NCBI GenBank assembly: GCA_031216915.1
Contig: CM062297.1
Coordinates: forward strand, 183,962,083-184,026,082
Length of the DNA: 64,000 nt
Source of the DNA: Pictodentalium vernedei
Lineage: Eukaryota; Mollusca; Scaphopoda; Dentaliida; Dentaliidae
Direction of reading: 5' to 3'
The notes under the pieces are model-generated. The model made no database searches and was not told the DNA's origin. It was given only the letters and a program-made list of their open reading frames with translations. The translations under genes were made by a program, and so were the position numbers. Numbering within the stretch: the stretch's first letter is position 1; the number at the start of each line of letters is the position of its first letter. Below, one piece after another: positions 10,958-21,545 of this stretch.

Positions 10958-11950
10958 CGAAGTTTTTCTTGTTGATTGTGCTGAATACCTGGACTTGTGA
11001 AACATTTCGTATTACTGTAGGGTTGAGATTATAAATAGATAAATAGAGGCCCATGGGCCCTTTTTCCTTAGACTGCAGTAAAATTTGAAATCGTCTACTG
11101 TGTGTCTAATATATAAATGGTAAATGTCAGCCCCCATCGTTATGTCACGTTGAAGGTTTCCGATAGCAGCTATACTGATGGTTTGGTTGTAACCGTTGGG
11201 AATAGTACCAAAATTATCACGGTGGTCTGAATACACTGGAGTGTCGAATTATGACCGTCATGCATGAGCAACAACTCATTAGTGTCTTTTGTATCATTCA
11301 TTGTATCGTTATTTGTGTTTCATTATTCCTTGAGCATTAACTCATAGCACAGATTTCACACGGTGTAATCAGACAGTCACAATCACAAGTTCTGTGTGAC
11401 ATGTGTCTAAATAAATTAAAAACTTGTTTCGCCACTGATGTGTCAAGGTAAGCATGTAGATTAAAATTAAAAAGATTGTTTTCTTGAAAGGGATAAAGTG
11501 AGCTTGTGTAGTTCTTTACACAGGTATCTGCGAGTAAATACCAATACTGATATGTGTGGTTAGCACTACCGGTGTTAAATAGGGAGACTTAATTGATGGG
11601 CAGTGTGCAACTTTAACAGGAAATCGAGCGGGTGGAGTCCAGAAATGCGTCAGGTTTAATGTAGTGCATACGAAAGCATGCTGACATGTATTAAGTGGAC
11701 TAAAACATGCGGAGGTGGTCACGTTTGCGATATCCAATGCCTCGTGCCACCCATATTCAGTGCCATAATAGATATTTGAAGAATTTTACTTGATTTTATC
11801 AACTGGTAAATGCAACCCTGACTATGTAACATTATGACTTTTACTGCTAAATCATTTTTAGTTGGAATATCCATATCCAAAATTGCCATTAACCTTAAAA
11901 ATGATTTCCTCTTTCTTTAACTTTTCAAGGTAACGTATTTATTTATTGAT
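10958..11950. repeat. Intronic segment including block S (unit 1)
   Basis: Bases 10958-11280 match 23918-24240 and 38909-39230. From 11290 the block S sequence follows, matching 660-1040; here, at about 11540-11553, the LINE A target is unoccupied. From 11695 it jumps to GGTGGTCACGTTTGCG, which in units 2 and 3 lies about 480 bases further on, so this copy has an internal deletion. Bases 11746-11925 match nothing obvious. Recurring minus-strand frames here are short and unrecognised. Confidence 0.5.
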
Positions 11951-12202
11951 TTAACCCTTTACCTAACGTGAAAAGCAGACGACACTTGCAAAAAAAATTC
12001 TTGAATAACTAATTTTTTTCATTTTTTGTCTCAAAAACATAGGTTATGACCCCTCGTTGGAACGAGCTCGACGAGCTCGTTCCAACGAGGGGTCATAACC
12101 TATGTTTTTGAGACAAAAAATGAAAAAAATAATGAAAATTAATTGGCGATTTTTGAGAATAGCGCTGGCCGGTGTTGGCCGTTACGTTGGGTAAAGGGTT
12201 AA
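11951..12202. mobile_element. Complete palindromic MITE with TTAA target duplication
   Basis: The body is 11955-12198 (244 bp), starting CCCTTTACCTAACGT and ending ACGTTGGGTAAAGGG, flanked by TTAA at 11951-11954 and 12199-12202. A near-perfect palindrome at about 12032-12118 has CATAGGTTATGACCCCTCGT in each arm. The paralogous site at 45156-45170 reads GAT-TTAA-AACATTAA with no insert, proving insertion with TTAA duplication. TTAA duplication and CCC/GGG ends are hallmarks of the piggyBac superfamily. No transposase is present, so it would need one supplied elsewhere. Confidence 0.9.
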
Positions 12203-12283
12203 AACATTAAATGTGTAAAAAATGGACAGAAAATATTATTTGTAGTCCCAAAAGTACTTTGTTGTTTTTACGACTCTAGCCTA

Positions 12284-12823
12284 TACCGAGAGGGGTCAAA
12301 TCAAAGAGATCTTTGGGTGGCCTGCGTGATAAAGAGAAGCCTGGTTTTGAAGAGTCATTGATGGCACCTTTGGGGGGGGGGGGGGGGGGGGGGTGCACTG
12401 TTGTTCAAGCTGAGGTTGTCCCTGTCCCTGGAGCTGAGGGGAAAAATTGGGAAAAACAGTGAAAAGGAGTGCCAGATGTGTAATTTGGTCGTGGTGGAGA
12501 CCCTGGAACACTTCTTCTAGAATGCCCAAAATATCAGTCTAACAGAATAAGATTCACTGGGAGTATAATGGGGAAGTGGGATGGGAGACCGAAGGACATG
12601 TGGTTAGTGGGAGACTCAAATGAGAGGGTTAATATGCTGATCAGAGAGATTGAGAAGAATGGGACAAGGGATGTCATCAAGCAGTTCGTCTCCGAGTGCT
12701 GGGAGGAGAGAAGAAGCCTGGGAATAGGGAGGCAGTTGGGAGTACAGGGGTAACCAAGGCCTCCTCCACGGAGAACCGCGACAGATCAGCGGCCGGCCAA
12801 AGTGTTATTATTATTATTACCGA
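12284..12823 (+). mobile_element. 5'-truncated LINE B-family insertion with 6-bp target duplication
   Basis: TACCGA at 12284-12289 and 12818-12823 flanks a 528-bp insert (12290-12817). The empty site at 45240-45250 reads CTATACCGACCAAAC. The insert is the 3' end of a LINE B relative in + orientation: GGLRDKEKPGFE-like, FLECPKYQS-like and FVSECWEERRS segments, then a 3' end ending GGCCAAAGTGTTATTATT with an (ATT)n tail. A run of about 22-25 G at 12369-12393 interrupts the frame. Confidence 0.88.
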
Positions 12824-13014
12824 TCAAACTTCAAAGTCTATCGATTTTTTATGCTGTAGGGAACATTTTCTTTACAGTTTACTCAGCAGATTGAAAGTGA
12901 TTTTTTAAACACTTAAAAGTGTTTTTTAACCCTTTTCAGGTGGTGATACCAGTAAATGTATGTAAGGGTATTTCAGATATGTTTATGGCGATAAGTTTTA
13001 TTTTGTAAACAAAT

Positions 13015-13081
13015 AGTCCCCGGAGCTCCAATGTGTTCTATATGCCTATGGCACATAGAACACATTGGAACTCAGGGGACG
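13015..13081. repeat. Hairpin family Q, copy 1
   Basis: Arms GTCCCCGGAGCTCCAATGTG and CACATTGGAACTCAGGGGAC enclose a short loop around TATGCCTATGGCACATA. Related hairpins are at 45441-45506, 49409-49478 and 51192-51254, with AATGTGTTCT in one arm and AGAACACATT or a variant in the other. Two of these are nested inside larger foldback elements. Confidence 0.75.
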
Positions 13082-13377
13082 AAATATCGCCCTTCAGACA
13101 GCGAAGATTGTTTACTGTCACCATGGATACATACCGGTGCCAGTTACTGTTGATGATTCTGCGCGTTCAGTTGCAGCTTCTAAAAAAAAGAAACGCCCGG
13201 TCGTTCTTTCTTTGTCGTGAAAATTTATAAACCAAATTTTCATTTTGTAAAGTAAATCATCATTGCAAAAACAAATCAGCAAATATGCTTATTCATTACA
13301 CATCCATTAAACTTTAAACCCTTGTATTTAACGGAATCGCCGCTATGACATAGAGGGTAATCATTTGACTGTACTTG

Positions 13378-13498
13378 TTACGTGAAATAATGAAATAATT
13401 CATGAGAGGTGAGGGATGTTGTACAAACACGAGTGTGCGAATGTACACGAGTGTTTTACAATATAGTCCCTCGCCTCGAATGAATTATTTCACGTAAC
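13378..13498. repeat. Long inverted repeat, about 55-base arms
   Basis: Imperfect arms 13378-13434 and 13446-13498 pair through GTTACGTGAAATAATGAAAT and ATTATTTCACGTAAC, then GAGG-GAGGGA with TCCCTCGCCTC and ACACGAGTG with CACGAGTGT. It lies in the part of block B that the 45-kb copy lacks, so it may have arrived as an insertion. Confidence 0.65.
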
Positions 13499-13558
13499 CA
13501 GTCCAGTCAAGCGATTTCTCTGTTTATTACTTTCCATTATTAACGATAATTATTGTAT

Positions 13559-13780
13559 TTAACCCTTTACCTAACGTAACGGTCAGCGCTATTCTCAAAA
13601 ATCGCCAATTAATGTTTTCCCTTTTTTGTCTCTAAAACATAGGTTATGACCCCTCATTGGAACGAGCTCGTTCCAATGAGGGGTCATAACCTATGTTTTT
13701 GAGACAAAAAATGAAAATAATAGCTATTCAAGATTTTTTCTGCAAATGTCGTCTCCTTTTCATATTTGGTAAAGGGTTAA
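13559..13780. mobile_element. Palindromic TTAA MITE, complete copy
   Basis: TTAA at 13559-13562 and 13777-13780 flanks a 214-bp body that begins CCCTTTACCTAACG and ends TTTGGTAAAGGG. It is inverted with respect to the 11955-12198 copy. The perfect central palindrome at about 13639-13704 includes AACGAGCTCGTT. No coding sequence. Confidence 0.85.
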
Positions 13781-14748
13781 AAAACAAAAAACAATGAAGT
13801 CCCCTTTACATCCACGGCAAAGCGTCTTCGTTTGCGCGCACGGATACAAGACACAATTGTTGATTGCATAATTCACTTGTGAAGATATCGTTTGTAATAA
13901 AACCCGGAAATCCCAGTAAATCACACTTTGGAAAGTAATAAATAAATGTTTCTGTATTCAACTGATGATGTACAGGTCGGAACATTTTTCCCACCCCCAT
14001 TCAGACTAATTCCTTTCCCGTCGAGTAATTAGTTACGCGTCGAATAGTTTCCAAATTTAGTTATACAATTATCGATTGTCTGTCGCGTAGTGTGAAAATG
14101 AAATTGTCCAAAGCAAAATAAAGTCGGTTCACAAAAAATTAGTAAACCAAAAATGGCATATTATTAAAAAAACAATCATTTCCAACCACAACATTAGCCG
14201 AGTTTCGTGGCCGTCTCGTCTGCGGATCCCCATACATCTAAACTGGTCAACTTTATTTCGATAAATCTTCGGACATCGTGACATACTTCGAACTTGTTTT
14301 AAAAAAGTTTCTCTCGGCTGTTTTGCAAATCTGCCCAAATTTGTACTTCTATTTTTATTCTCAGTTGCAGACACCAAACGGTTAGGCGTGAATGGACATC
14401 AGCAGAAGAGAAACGGCGATACGAATTTCAACAAACACGCCCAATAGAAAAGATAACGAATGTAATTTAGACTGTTCCCAAATCAAAGTTCTTTTGATTT
14501 TTTACCAACCCGTTTCATCACTTCAGCTTCAAGCAAGACAAACGGACTCTTCACCTTTGGGTTTAAACACCGGAATTAAAAGTTGTTTATTTAACTGAAT
14601 TTTAATGCATGGGATGTGCAATAAACACAGTTGGAATGGGGTAGTCACTACGCCATTCCAACTCGTTATGTAAAACATCCACCGATTCAAACAGACATCG
14701 TATTCTGTCTACTTATCAGCTGAACCGTGTGACACAGACTTGGCCAAA
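13781..14748. other. Unassigned sequence in block B (copy 1)
   Basis: From 13943 on this is parallel to 45960-46728. A minus-strand frame at 14129-14377 (82 codons) has a 70-codon relative at 46179-46391 sharing KNRSTNLGRFAKQ and RSMSRCPKIYRN. The two copies differ at several amino-acid positions and the frame resembles no family I know, so I do not call it a gene. A short hairpin at 14629-14659 pairs AGTTGGAATGG with CCATTCCAACT. Confidence 0.4.
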
Positions 14749-14995
14749 ATCCTTTACCTAATGAATCGGCCGTATCCCCCCTCAAAATATGCAAATTCAG
14801 CAGTTGAAAAAATATTATTTGTCCAAAAATGTTTACAAACTCATATCATGTGAACATAATTGGAAGGATCTCGTCGGGCTCGTTCCAGTGATGGGGGTCA
14901 CACGATATGGTTTTGCTTTGAATTTTGTTTAAATATTTGAAAACAATATGTAAAATAATAAATTTTGATATCGTCTGCATTGGGTAAAAGGTTAA
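14749..14995. mobile_element. Palindromic TTAA MITE, second subfamily (copy 1)
   Basis: The left end is degraded (ATCCTTTACCTAATGAATCG) and the right end reads TTGGGTAAAAGG-TTAA with TTAA at 14992-14995. The central imperfect palindrome, 14838-14911, uses CATATCATGTGAAC and its partner GTCACACGATATGG rather than the ATAACCTATG arm of the other subfamily. The paralogue is at 46729-46975. Confidence 0.8.
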
Positions 14996-15105
14996 AGGAG
15001 ACTCTTTAGTTTGTTATTGTTTGACCTTCATAAAGTAGTAGAAGTGCGTTAAATATAAATTTTAGAGAACCCAACCCAAGTACTGACATTTTCTTACATT
15101 GTCTT

Positions 15106-15800
15106 TTACAACCAAATATAACTGGCACTCTCAAGCACACTGAAACAGTTCTCTGTTTCATAGTTCAATGAATGTATACAGACTATGAACAGTAATATTT
15201 CTCTTAAAAGAGATAAAAGGCGACGATGTTCTAGCGAAATTGTCATATCGGCAGACCAAGAAACAAAAAGGGTCCAAGAAACGTCTCTCTCCAAATCACT
15301 TTCGGAAACTAAAAACTGGGCAGAATGTAAGTGGTGTAAGTCTTGGCGAGGCCAATAAGTTTGAGATTGAGGCCGAACAGACGGAAATGCCAGAAACTAC
15401 TCCACAAGCAATCACATCAAAACCTTCGACAGAAGCGGCGTCTATATTAATTACTGCGTTGCAGGATCACACAGTTTGGAGTATTTTTCAAGGGATGGTC
15501 GAAAGATCCGTCAAAACTGCCATCAATGATAGCATATCGGGCCTTGCTCAGGAGGCCTGCAAAATCGCACTCCCATGTCGATACTTGTTAAAGTCACCAG
15601 ATATCGAACATGTGATAAATATTACAGGGCTCGTCGAATGTTAATGGATGATCAGTCAATGAAAAACATGTTCATCAATGAATATCCTCCTGACGAAAGA
15701 CAACAAAGTGGTAGGGTCATGAATTCATGATGGTATTGTACTTCGAATTACTAATGATGCCGAAATGCTGTCTGTAGAGAAGTTCAAATTATTAGTGACA
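15106..15800 (+). pseudogene. Degraded ORF, paralogue of 47156-47841 (possible LINE ORF1 relative)
   Basis: A broken copy of the frame at 47156-47841. The 5' part (NSNISLKRDKRRR-like) and the middle (VSLGEANKFEIEAEQTE, ILITALQDHTV, SIFQGMVERSVKTAINDSISGL) lie in different frames. A deletion replaces the SETDSEMGSS region, and the 3' part with DGIVLRITND is in another frame. Function is unknown. The hydrophobic middle segment followed by a basic tail with a WTHDG-like motif in the sister copy recalls L1-type ORF1 proteins, but I am not sure. Confidence 0.35.
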
Positions 15801-15886
15801 TTGCTCACTACCCTATAGTAAATATCTGCGGTATAACAACTTCCACGGCCTTCATATATCTTGCATAACCTTATGTAACAGTAATT

Positions 15887-16040
15887 ATGGCTCAGAAGGT
15901 AGAGATGCAGGCTGCAAGCCGAGAGGTCCTCGGTTCGAATCGCACCTACGGCAACTGCGTTGTGTCCTTGGGCAAGGCACTTAATCCCAAATGCCCACAT
16001 GGGGGCGCGGTGGCGTTGTGTACTAAGGCGTACTGCACAT
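15887..16040 (+). mobile_element. tRNA-derived SINE, copy 1
   Basis: A tRNA-like head with a B box GGTTCGAATCG at 15932-15942 and an imperfect A box (TGGCTCAGAAGG, 15888-15899) is followed by GTGTCCTTGGGCAAGGCACT. Polymerase III type 2 promoters use such A and B boxes, and the GGGCAAGGCACTTAA body occurs in many animal SINEs. The cloverleaf acceptor stem is not closed, so it is not a tRNA gene. The 3' end is not clear; I place it where satellite sequence resumes. Confidence 0.6.
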
Positions 16041-16049
16041 CGATGGTGC

Positions 16050-17100
16050 ACTTGTTTGTTTACCATATCAGCATTTCCACTGATACTTCACTTTAACCAT
16101 AGGTCAAATGAACTCCATAGTTTAAGAGTTTACTGACTCATGGGATATACATACACTTTGGATATGCATATGCGGCTTCACTTTACCTCTTTATGAATAG
16201 AGTTTTCTATAATTAACTTTCTCTGGAATTTCACTTTTACCACAGATTTTTTTCTGAACTCACCAATTTAAGCATTTACTAACTCATGAAATGTAAAATG
16301 TGGATATTTTTATATGGCAATGGCTTAACACTTTAGATATAGACTTAGCCATATCAACTTTTCACTGGTACTTTACCTGCGCCATAGATTGTATGGACTC
16401 TCTAGTTTAAGCATTTACTGACTCGTGAAATGTATACTGGTATAGAGTTTGCCATATCTACATTTCCACTGGTAGTTCACTTTTTAACAAAACATTTTAC
16501 GAATTCCCTACTTTAAGCAGTTATTGACTCATGAAATGTACACTGTGGATATGTGTATGTGAGAACAACTTAACCCCTAAGGCTTTGAGTTTGACAAGTT
16601 TACACCTTTATTGATAATTCACTTCATCCATATCTATACCTTCACTGATGATTCATTTCATCCATAGATCTAATAAAATAATGAAATATACACTATGGAT
16701 AAGCATATATTGTAAAACCTCAACCCTTTAGGTATTGCGTTTGTCATATCTACATTTTCACTGGGGCTTTTCACTGATAATTCACATCAACCAATTCCAT
16801 ACCTTCACTGCTAATTCATTTCAACCATAGATTGAAGTGAATATATTTTAAGAAAGCCCCAGGTTAGGGTTTAATTGCCTCATTAAATATACGCAGACGA
16901 TATGCTTATATGTCAACACCTGAACTCTTGAAATACAGAGGTTACCATATCTACAATATTACTGATACTTCGCTTTAACCATATATTTCATGAATTCCGC
17001 AATTTATCAATTTAAAAAAAAACATGAAATATACATTTTTTATATGCATATGTGGTATCACCTTCCACCGTTTTGTATATAATTTGTCGTATTTGCTGGC
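16050..17100. repeat. Degenerate satellite array, about 105-145 bp unit (copy 1)
   Basis: Repeated phrases include TTTAAGCATTTACTGACTCA, GAAATATACACTGTGGATA, GAGTTTGCCATATCTACA and TCACTGGTACTTCACTTT. Seven or so degenerate units are visible. The same family resumes at 48005-51930. Homology with 48005-48890 runs unit by unit, so the whole array was part of the block B duplication. Nothing coding. Confidence 0.8.
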
Positions 17101-18484
17101 ACCCTGTGGCGCATCAAGCTGAATGCCGTGAAAACACAAAGAATCACATTCTATAAAAAGCAAAGGAAAACAGCTGTCCCTAATATTGAGCTTAATCTTT
17201 ACGACCACAAACTTGAAGCTAGTAATGAGGCAAAGTTTCTGGGACTCACCCTGGATAGCAGTCTCAATCTAAACAATCACGTAAACGTAGTCATTGTCAA
17301 TGCCATTAAACGCATCAATTTCCTGAAAATGATTTGAGGTAAAAATTGGGGAGCCAATAAAAAAGTTCTCCTCAAGCTTTACAAATCATATATACGCCCA
17401 GTACTAGAGTATGGGACCATAATAACGAGTGACCTGAATAAAACAAACATTGAAAAACTACAACGGGTCCAAAATCATGCCTTGCGCGTGGTTCTGCGCA
17501 AGCCCACGTAGACATCAATAAAACAACTTCACGAGATAGCAAAAATAGATACTATAGCAATGCGTTTGAAAGATCTTCAATCTAAAACTCTAAATAGACT
17601 TCAAGACAGCGGATTAATAATTGAACTAAATGCGCATCGTGTCCTCAGTAGGAAAACTAAATAATTTGGGGCGTATCCTTCGAAAGGGTCAAAGATTACA
17701 TCATTGCGATGGGGTGAGCCAGGCACTCGGTGACAAAAAATCAGAACTGGCTGCGGGTGACACGATACGCTCGAAAGCTTGCCTCGTTACCAGTGGGAGT
17801 TGCAAACAGCGAGCACCTGCTGCCGGGTCTCCCCTCCCCGATATATAAATTTCGGGGAAATAATGCTGGCTTCCCCATCCAGATGTCACTGGTCGTCACG
17901 GACGGAACAGATGTAAATTAAAAACCGAATTGCTCTAATTTCCAGCTCTCTATCTTTTCTAACTCCTCTATCTCCTCAGACACACGACCAAAACTGAATG
18001 ACAAACTATGAGGGATTGAAACAATCCTCATGCAAAGATGTGCAGAAAACCTAAATAAGACCAAGGCTAGGATTGAAACAATCTTGCCATATGTCATATA
18101 CCGGGGCCGCTACCAAACCGGCGTTGCTGTTTGGTTTTCTTTTCTCTTCTTCCCTTAAATTTGACATCGCACAAAATTATATTCCGACTCGCCACCATGG
18201 TGGAAATCAAACCTCTACCATCGCCAAGTTGGAACCGAATAAAGCCCACTCTCTAATAGTCTTCATGGCGTTGAGGGATTGATTATTGACAATCTATCAC
18301 TCCAACGTAATCTGCCGGAAATTCTAACCGCGTGCATACCACTTCAGACCCCTTTTTAGGCAATAGGAAGCTAGGCCTGTGTGATGCAAGTGAAATAAAA
18401 TAAAGTTAACCGGGTCGCAAGGGATTGGTAAATCCCACATCGTCCCTGCGCGCCTTCGGCGGGCTAAAACCTTTCATTCATCAA
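17101..18484 (+). pseudogene. LINE reverse-transcriptase C-terminal fragment with 3' region
   Basis: Translation gives RIKLNAVKTQRITFYKK, EAKFLGLTLDSSLNLNNHV, LLKLYKSYIRPVLEYG and IEKLQRVQNHALRVVL, the palm-end and thumb region of a LINE RT distinct from families A and B. There are stops after NFLKMI (17335) and RKPT (17508). Bases 17640-18484 carry no clear frame and probably hold the 3' region, ending with AAATAAAATAAAGTTAACC and a GC-rich stretch CCCTGCGCGCCTTCGGCGGG. Possibly the same family as the RT start at 3158-3487, which I cannot confirm. Confidence 0.7.
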
Positions 18485-20690
18485 AAAATTTAAACTCGTA
18501 ATACAATCATAGAACCTGGAATCAGGGAATGCCATCATCGTGCAGGCAACCTGACTTTGCACATTTATTTGTCATTGTACACATGTTATGCTACATAATT
18601 ATCTTACGAGTCTGTATAACAGCCAATTAATTCACACTAAATTATTCATGTGTGCTCGCATATCATAGTGCCATTTTTTCTTGCTACTGCTTCAAATTCC
18701 GAAGCCATATTAATACTATCCTTGACATCAGAATGTTTGCAGTAAGTTTAACGTTTAAAATGCTGAAGAGTGAGGGTTCGCAATGAGGCAGGAGCAATCT
18801 TGGGGCTGACACAATAGACATAGAAAATCAGCCAACACAGAATGTTTTGGGTAATTGTACCTTTCTGGAGCCTGGTGAAATGCAACATAGACCGATGAAA
18901 GTGCTCATTTAATGGGCAAATGTGATATATCTCCATTATTGGAATAATATTATCAAAATGTTTTGACGTTGTTTTTCAGAAAAGTATATACAATTGTTGT
19001 CTGTGGATCTATATTGCTGCACATTAAATTATTTGGTAGGGTTAATTGTTGCATACATAACACAGTGCCGTTTGTGCAACTGCTACTGAGAAATAGTGAG
19101 ATTTATATAATTACAATTTAGAAGGGTGAATTTGAGGCGTGTTTTAGCTATCCCAAATACCCACATCCAATATCGGATTCCCATATTATGTTCATTTATG
19201 ATGCTTCTTGATACCTTCCGGTTTCAGTATAGGGCTCCGGCCTAACACGAATTTGGAGAGGGGTATGTTCGAAATCGATCTGCAAGCATCATTGCTTTTT
19301 CGGCTTCCGGTTTCACCACTATTTCCACAATCGCCGCTGGATCGAATTGGCGGCGTTTTCAAATGATTTTTTTTTCAAAATGAAAAAAGCAGAAAACTTG
19401 TCCTATTTTTGTAGTATCTCGATATCAATGTGACAAAATCGTTATCATTTGTGGCAGAAAGATATTTTTAATCATGTTTCTCGTCGAAATCTTTCATTAC
19501 GAACAGCACTTGTAATCACTATCGAATATTTCGCATTTATGCGGCGAGAGAATATACCTGTCACGTGGAGCATATATTGTTATCACATAAACGAAACCGT
19601 ACTGTTAGCGTAAAAAACGCCTCTGAATGTTTGATCTTACAACTCAAGAAAGCTGCGAATAAATCACGTTTACTGGACAGCTAAAACCGGCTGACCATAA
19701 AGCAATCAAAGTTTCTTGTTTATGCTCCTCAACTGGACTATAAAACCTTGTTTCCTCTCCTCTCTATTGGCCTTGAAGTAGCATTTGTAACACATTTTTG
19801 TTCCTTTCTGTATTATGCCTGGCGGGAATAGCACAAAGGACGTTTCCCTCTTTCGTTTCGTATTTCAGCATACCTTAAAATTGAGGAATTATCTCCAAAT
19901 TTTATTGCCACTATCAACAACCTGAGACAAATTTATGACAAACAGCAAGTACATCTTGAAAGAAGTACAATGCATAATTTCTGAGATCTTAAGGAATTTA
20001 TTGTTTTCAGGTACATGGGGTGCCATCTTTTAAATGGGGCTCGAATAGTGACCTAATGAGAAGCAGTATGAGAACGATGGAAGAATAGCACTTTAACAAC
20101 AATAAGTATTCAATATTCATTGAGTGAGATAAAATTAATGCAGCAACAATGTGTTCTGCCAAACTCACCAAATATCATAAGTATGTAGGAAAACGCAAAT
20201 ATGTGATTGTAACACAAATGACATATGCTGATTTTCAGTTTTACTTTAGTTTAAATGATATTTATTTCCAATTATCAGAGAAAAAAAGACACGCAACAAT
20301 GAAATGTGTGTGGATTCGACAGTATGCTGGAAGCTTATAAAAGTCGTTTCCACTAAAGGTGCATTTACAACTGTGATGGCACGAGATGTTAATTAAATGA
20401 CTTCTATATCCCAAACATTTACCGTACATAGCTTTTGCCATGTCAAATGTGTTCTATTCAGTATGATATCAGAATGCAGTCATTTTGGAAACAATTATTA
20501 CTACATTGGTTTTCAAGTTGAACAGAGTGAAAAAGTTTGAACAGGTGAAAGAGATAGTATTGAGGGACTACAATTTTAAGAGGCCTCAACAGTTCACCGA
20601 GTCGAAGGCGAGCAAGGAAAGCACAGGGTATGTTCTATGGGTGTATATGACCAGCGGGATGAGTAGTGGTGGGATAATCGTGTTACTTTA
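18485..20690. repeat. Intronic blocks D (3' part) and X of unit 2
   Basis: Bases 18485-19098 are D sequence parallel to 2130-2520 and 62260-62870. Bases 19099-19690 match 3488-4090. From 19691 (GACCATAAAGCAATC) it also matches unit 3 from 29646, so this is where the roughly 10-kb duplicated segment begins. Block X with its usual landmarks runs to about 20570. No gene is supported. Confidence 0.65.
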
Positions 20691-20695
20691 GTTAC

Positions 20696-20749
20696 CTATT
20701 TCACAATTAACACCTGTGTACCCAGCTGCACATTTACAAGTATACTCGT
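20696..20749 (-). pseudogene. EGF half-exon relic (unit 2)
   Basis: Encodes the end of a module, [16 protein letters not shown], with an ATAG/GTAACT donor like that of E5, but no first half and no acceptor. It is fused at TATACTCGTATGTATGG to sequence normally found ahead of exon E1. Compare 7736-7789, which has decayed further. Confidence 0.7.
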
Positions 20750-20819
20750 ATGTATGGACACGCAAATATGTGATTTTAACGCAAGTGGTATATTTTGATT
20801 CTCAGTTTACTTCAGTTAC

Positions 20820-20933
20820 CTGTTTCACAATTAACTCCCGTGTAACCAGCTGCACATTTACATGTATATTTGTTTATTCCATCGGCGCAAACTCCCCCAT
20901 TCTGGCATGGGTTTGTGGCACAATCATCTATAT
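20820..20933 (-). CDS. EGF-like exon E4
   Basis: A 114-bp phase 1-1 exon, acceptor TTTTACAG and donor CAG/GTAACT intact, encoding [33 protein letters not shown] and NCET. Protein-identical to E2. Such close identity between exons about 18 kb apart, while neighbouring introns differ more, suggests recent exchange or constraint. Confidence 0.85.
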
Positions 20934-20939
20934 CTGTAA

Positions 20940-21545
20940 AAGGTAAATAAAATTAAAACAATCTGTAGTTATAATGAGCAATGATTGAAACGTACATCAT
21001 ATATGGCTGTAAAAATCTTTATTTTGCCACCGTGGCTATGTTAGTGATTTAACTTTACAATAACTACTTAAACTGAAGGCAATATTACTACCATGCTATC
21101 ACAGGGATTCACTCAGATAAAATAATCTGCCCTGTTTGGTTAGCCCAGGAAACAGTGAAGCTAATGAGAACATCTCAATGGCAGTTTGTCATGAGGCAAA
21201 TATAGCTGAAACAACTTGGAGTACTCGTTCAATGGATTAAAACAACATCCTGCTATTTAATGCAAGTTTAAAATGAACAAATTTAAACCCGTGATACAAT
21301 CACAGAACATCAAATCAATGAAAGTCATTATTGTGCACACAACCTGAACTTGCACATTCATTTTTTCATTCTACAAATGTTATGCTATAGAATTATCTTA
21401 CGAGTTCGTATAGCAGCCAATTAATTCACACTAAGTGATTCATGCGCGCTCGCATATCATAGTGCCATTTTTTGTTGCTACTGCTTCAAATAACGGAAGC
21501 CATGTTAATACTCTCCCTGACATCTCAAAGTGTGCTGTAAGTAGA
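20940..21545. repeat. Intronic block D (unit 2)
   Basis: Parallel to 7980-8584 and 30775-31377. No additional feature seen. Confidence 0.6.

Larger units (their letters stand above)
12824..13558. repeat. Non-coding segment of duplicated block B (copy 1)
   Basis: Bases 12824-13350 run parallel to 45246-45960. Bases 13352-13942 have no counterpart there, since the 45.9-kb copy jumps from CTATGACATAGA to TGTTTCTGTATTC. Two hairpins within it are listed separately. No gene is supported. Confidence 0.5.

Noticed and set aside
15887-15960. A tRNA gene
   Set aside because: B box present but the acceptor stem does not close and a SINE body follows; the paralogue behaves likewise.
4547-20340. Identical 63-codon frames at 4547-4738 and 20149-20340, with a longer relative at 30075-30353
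   Set aside because: They lie in block X, change length with indels in other copies, and have no recognisable domain; identity is explained by duplication.
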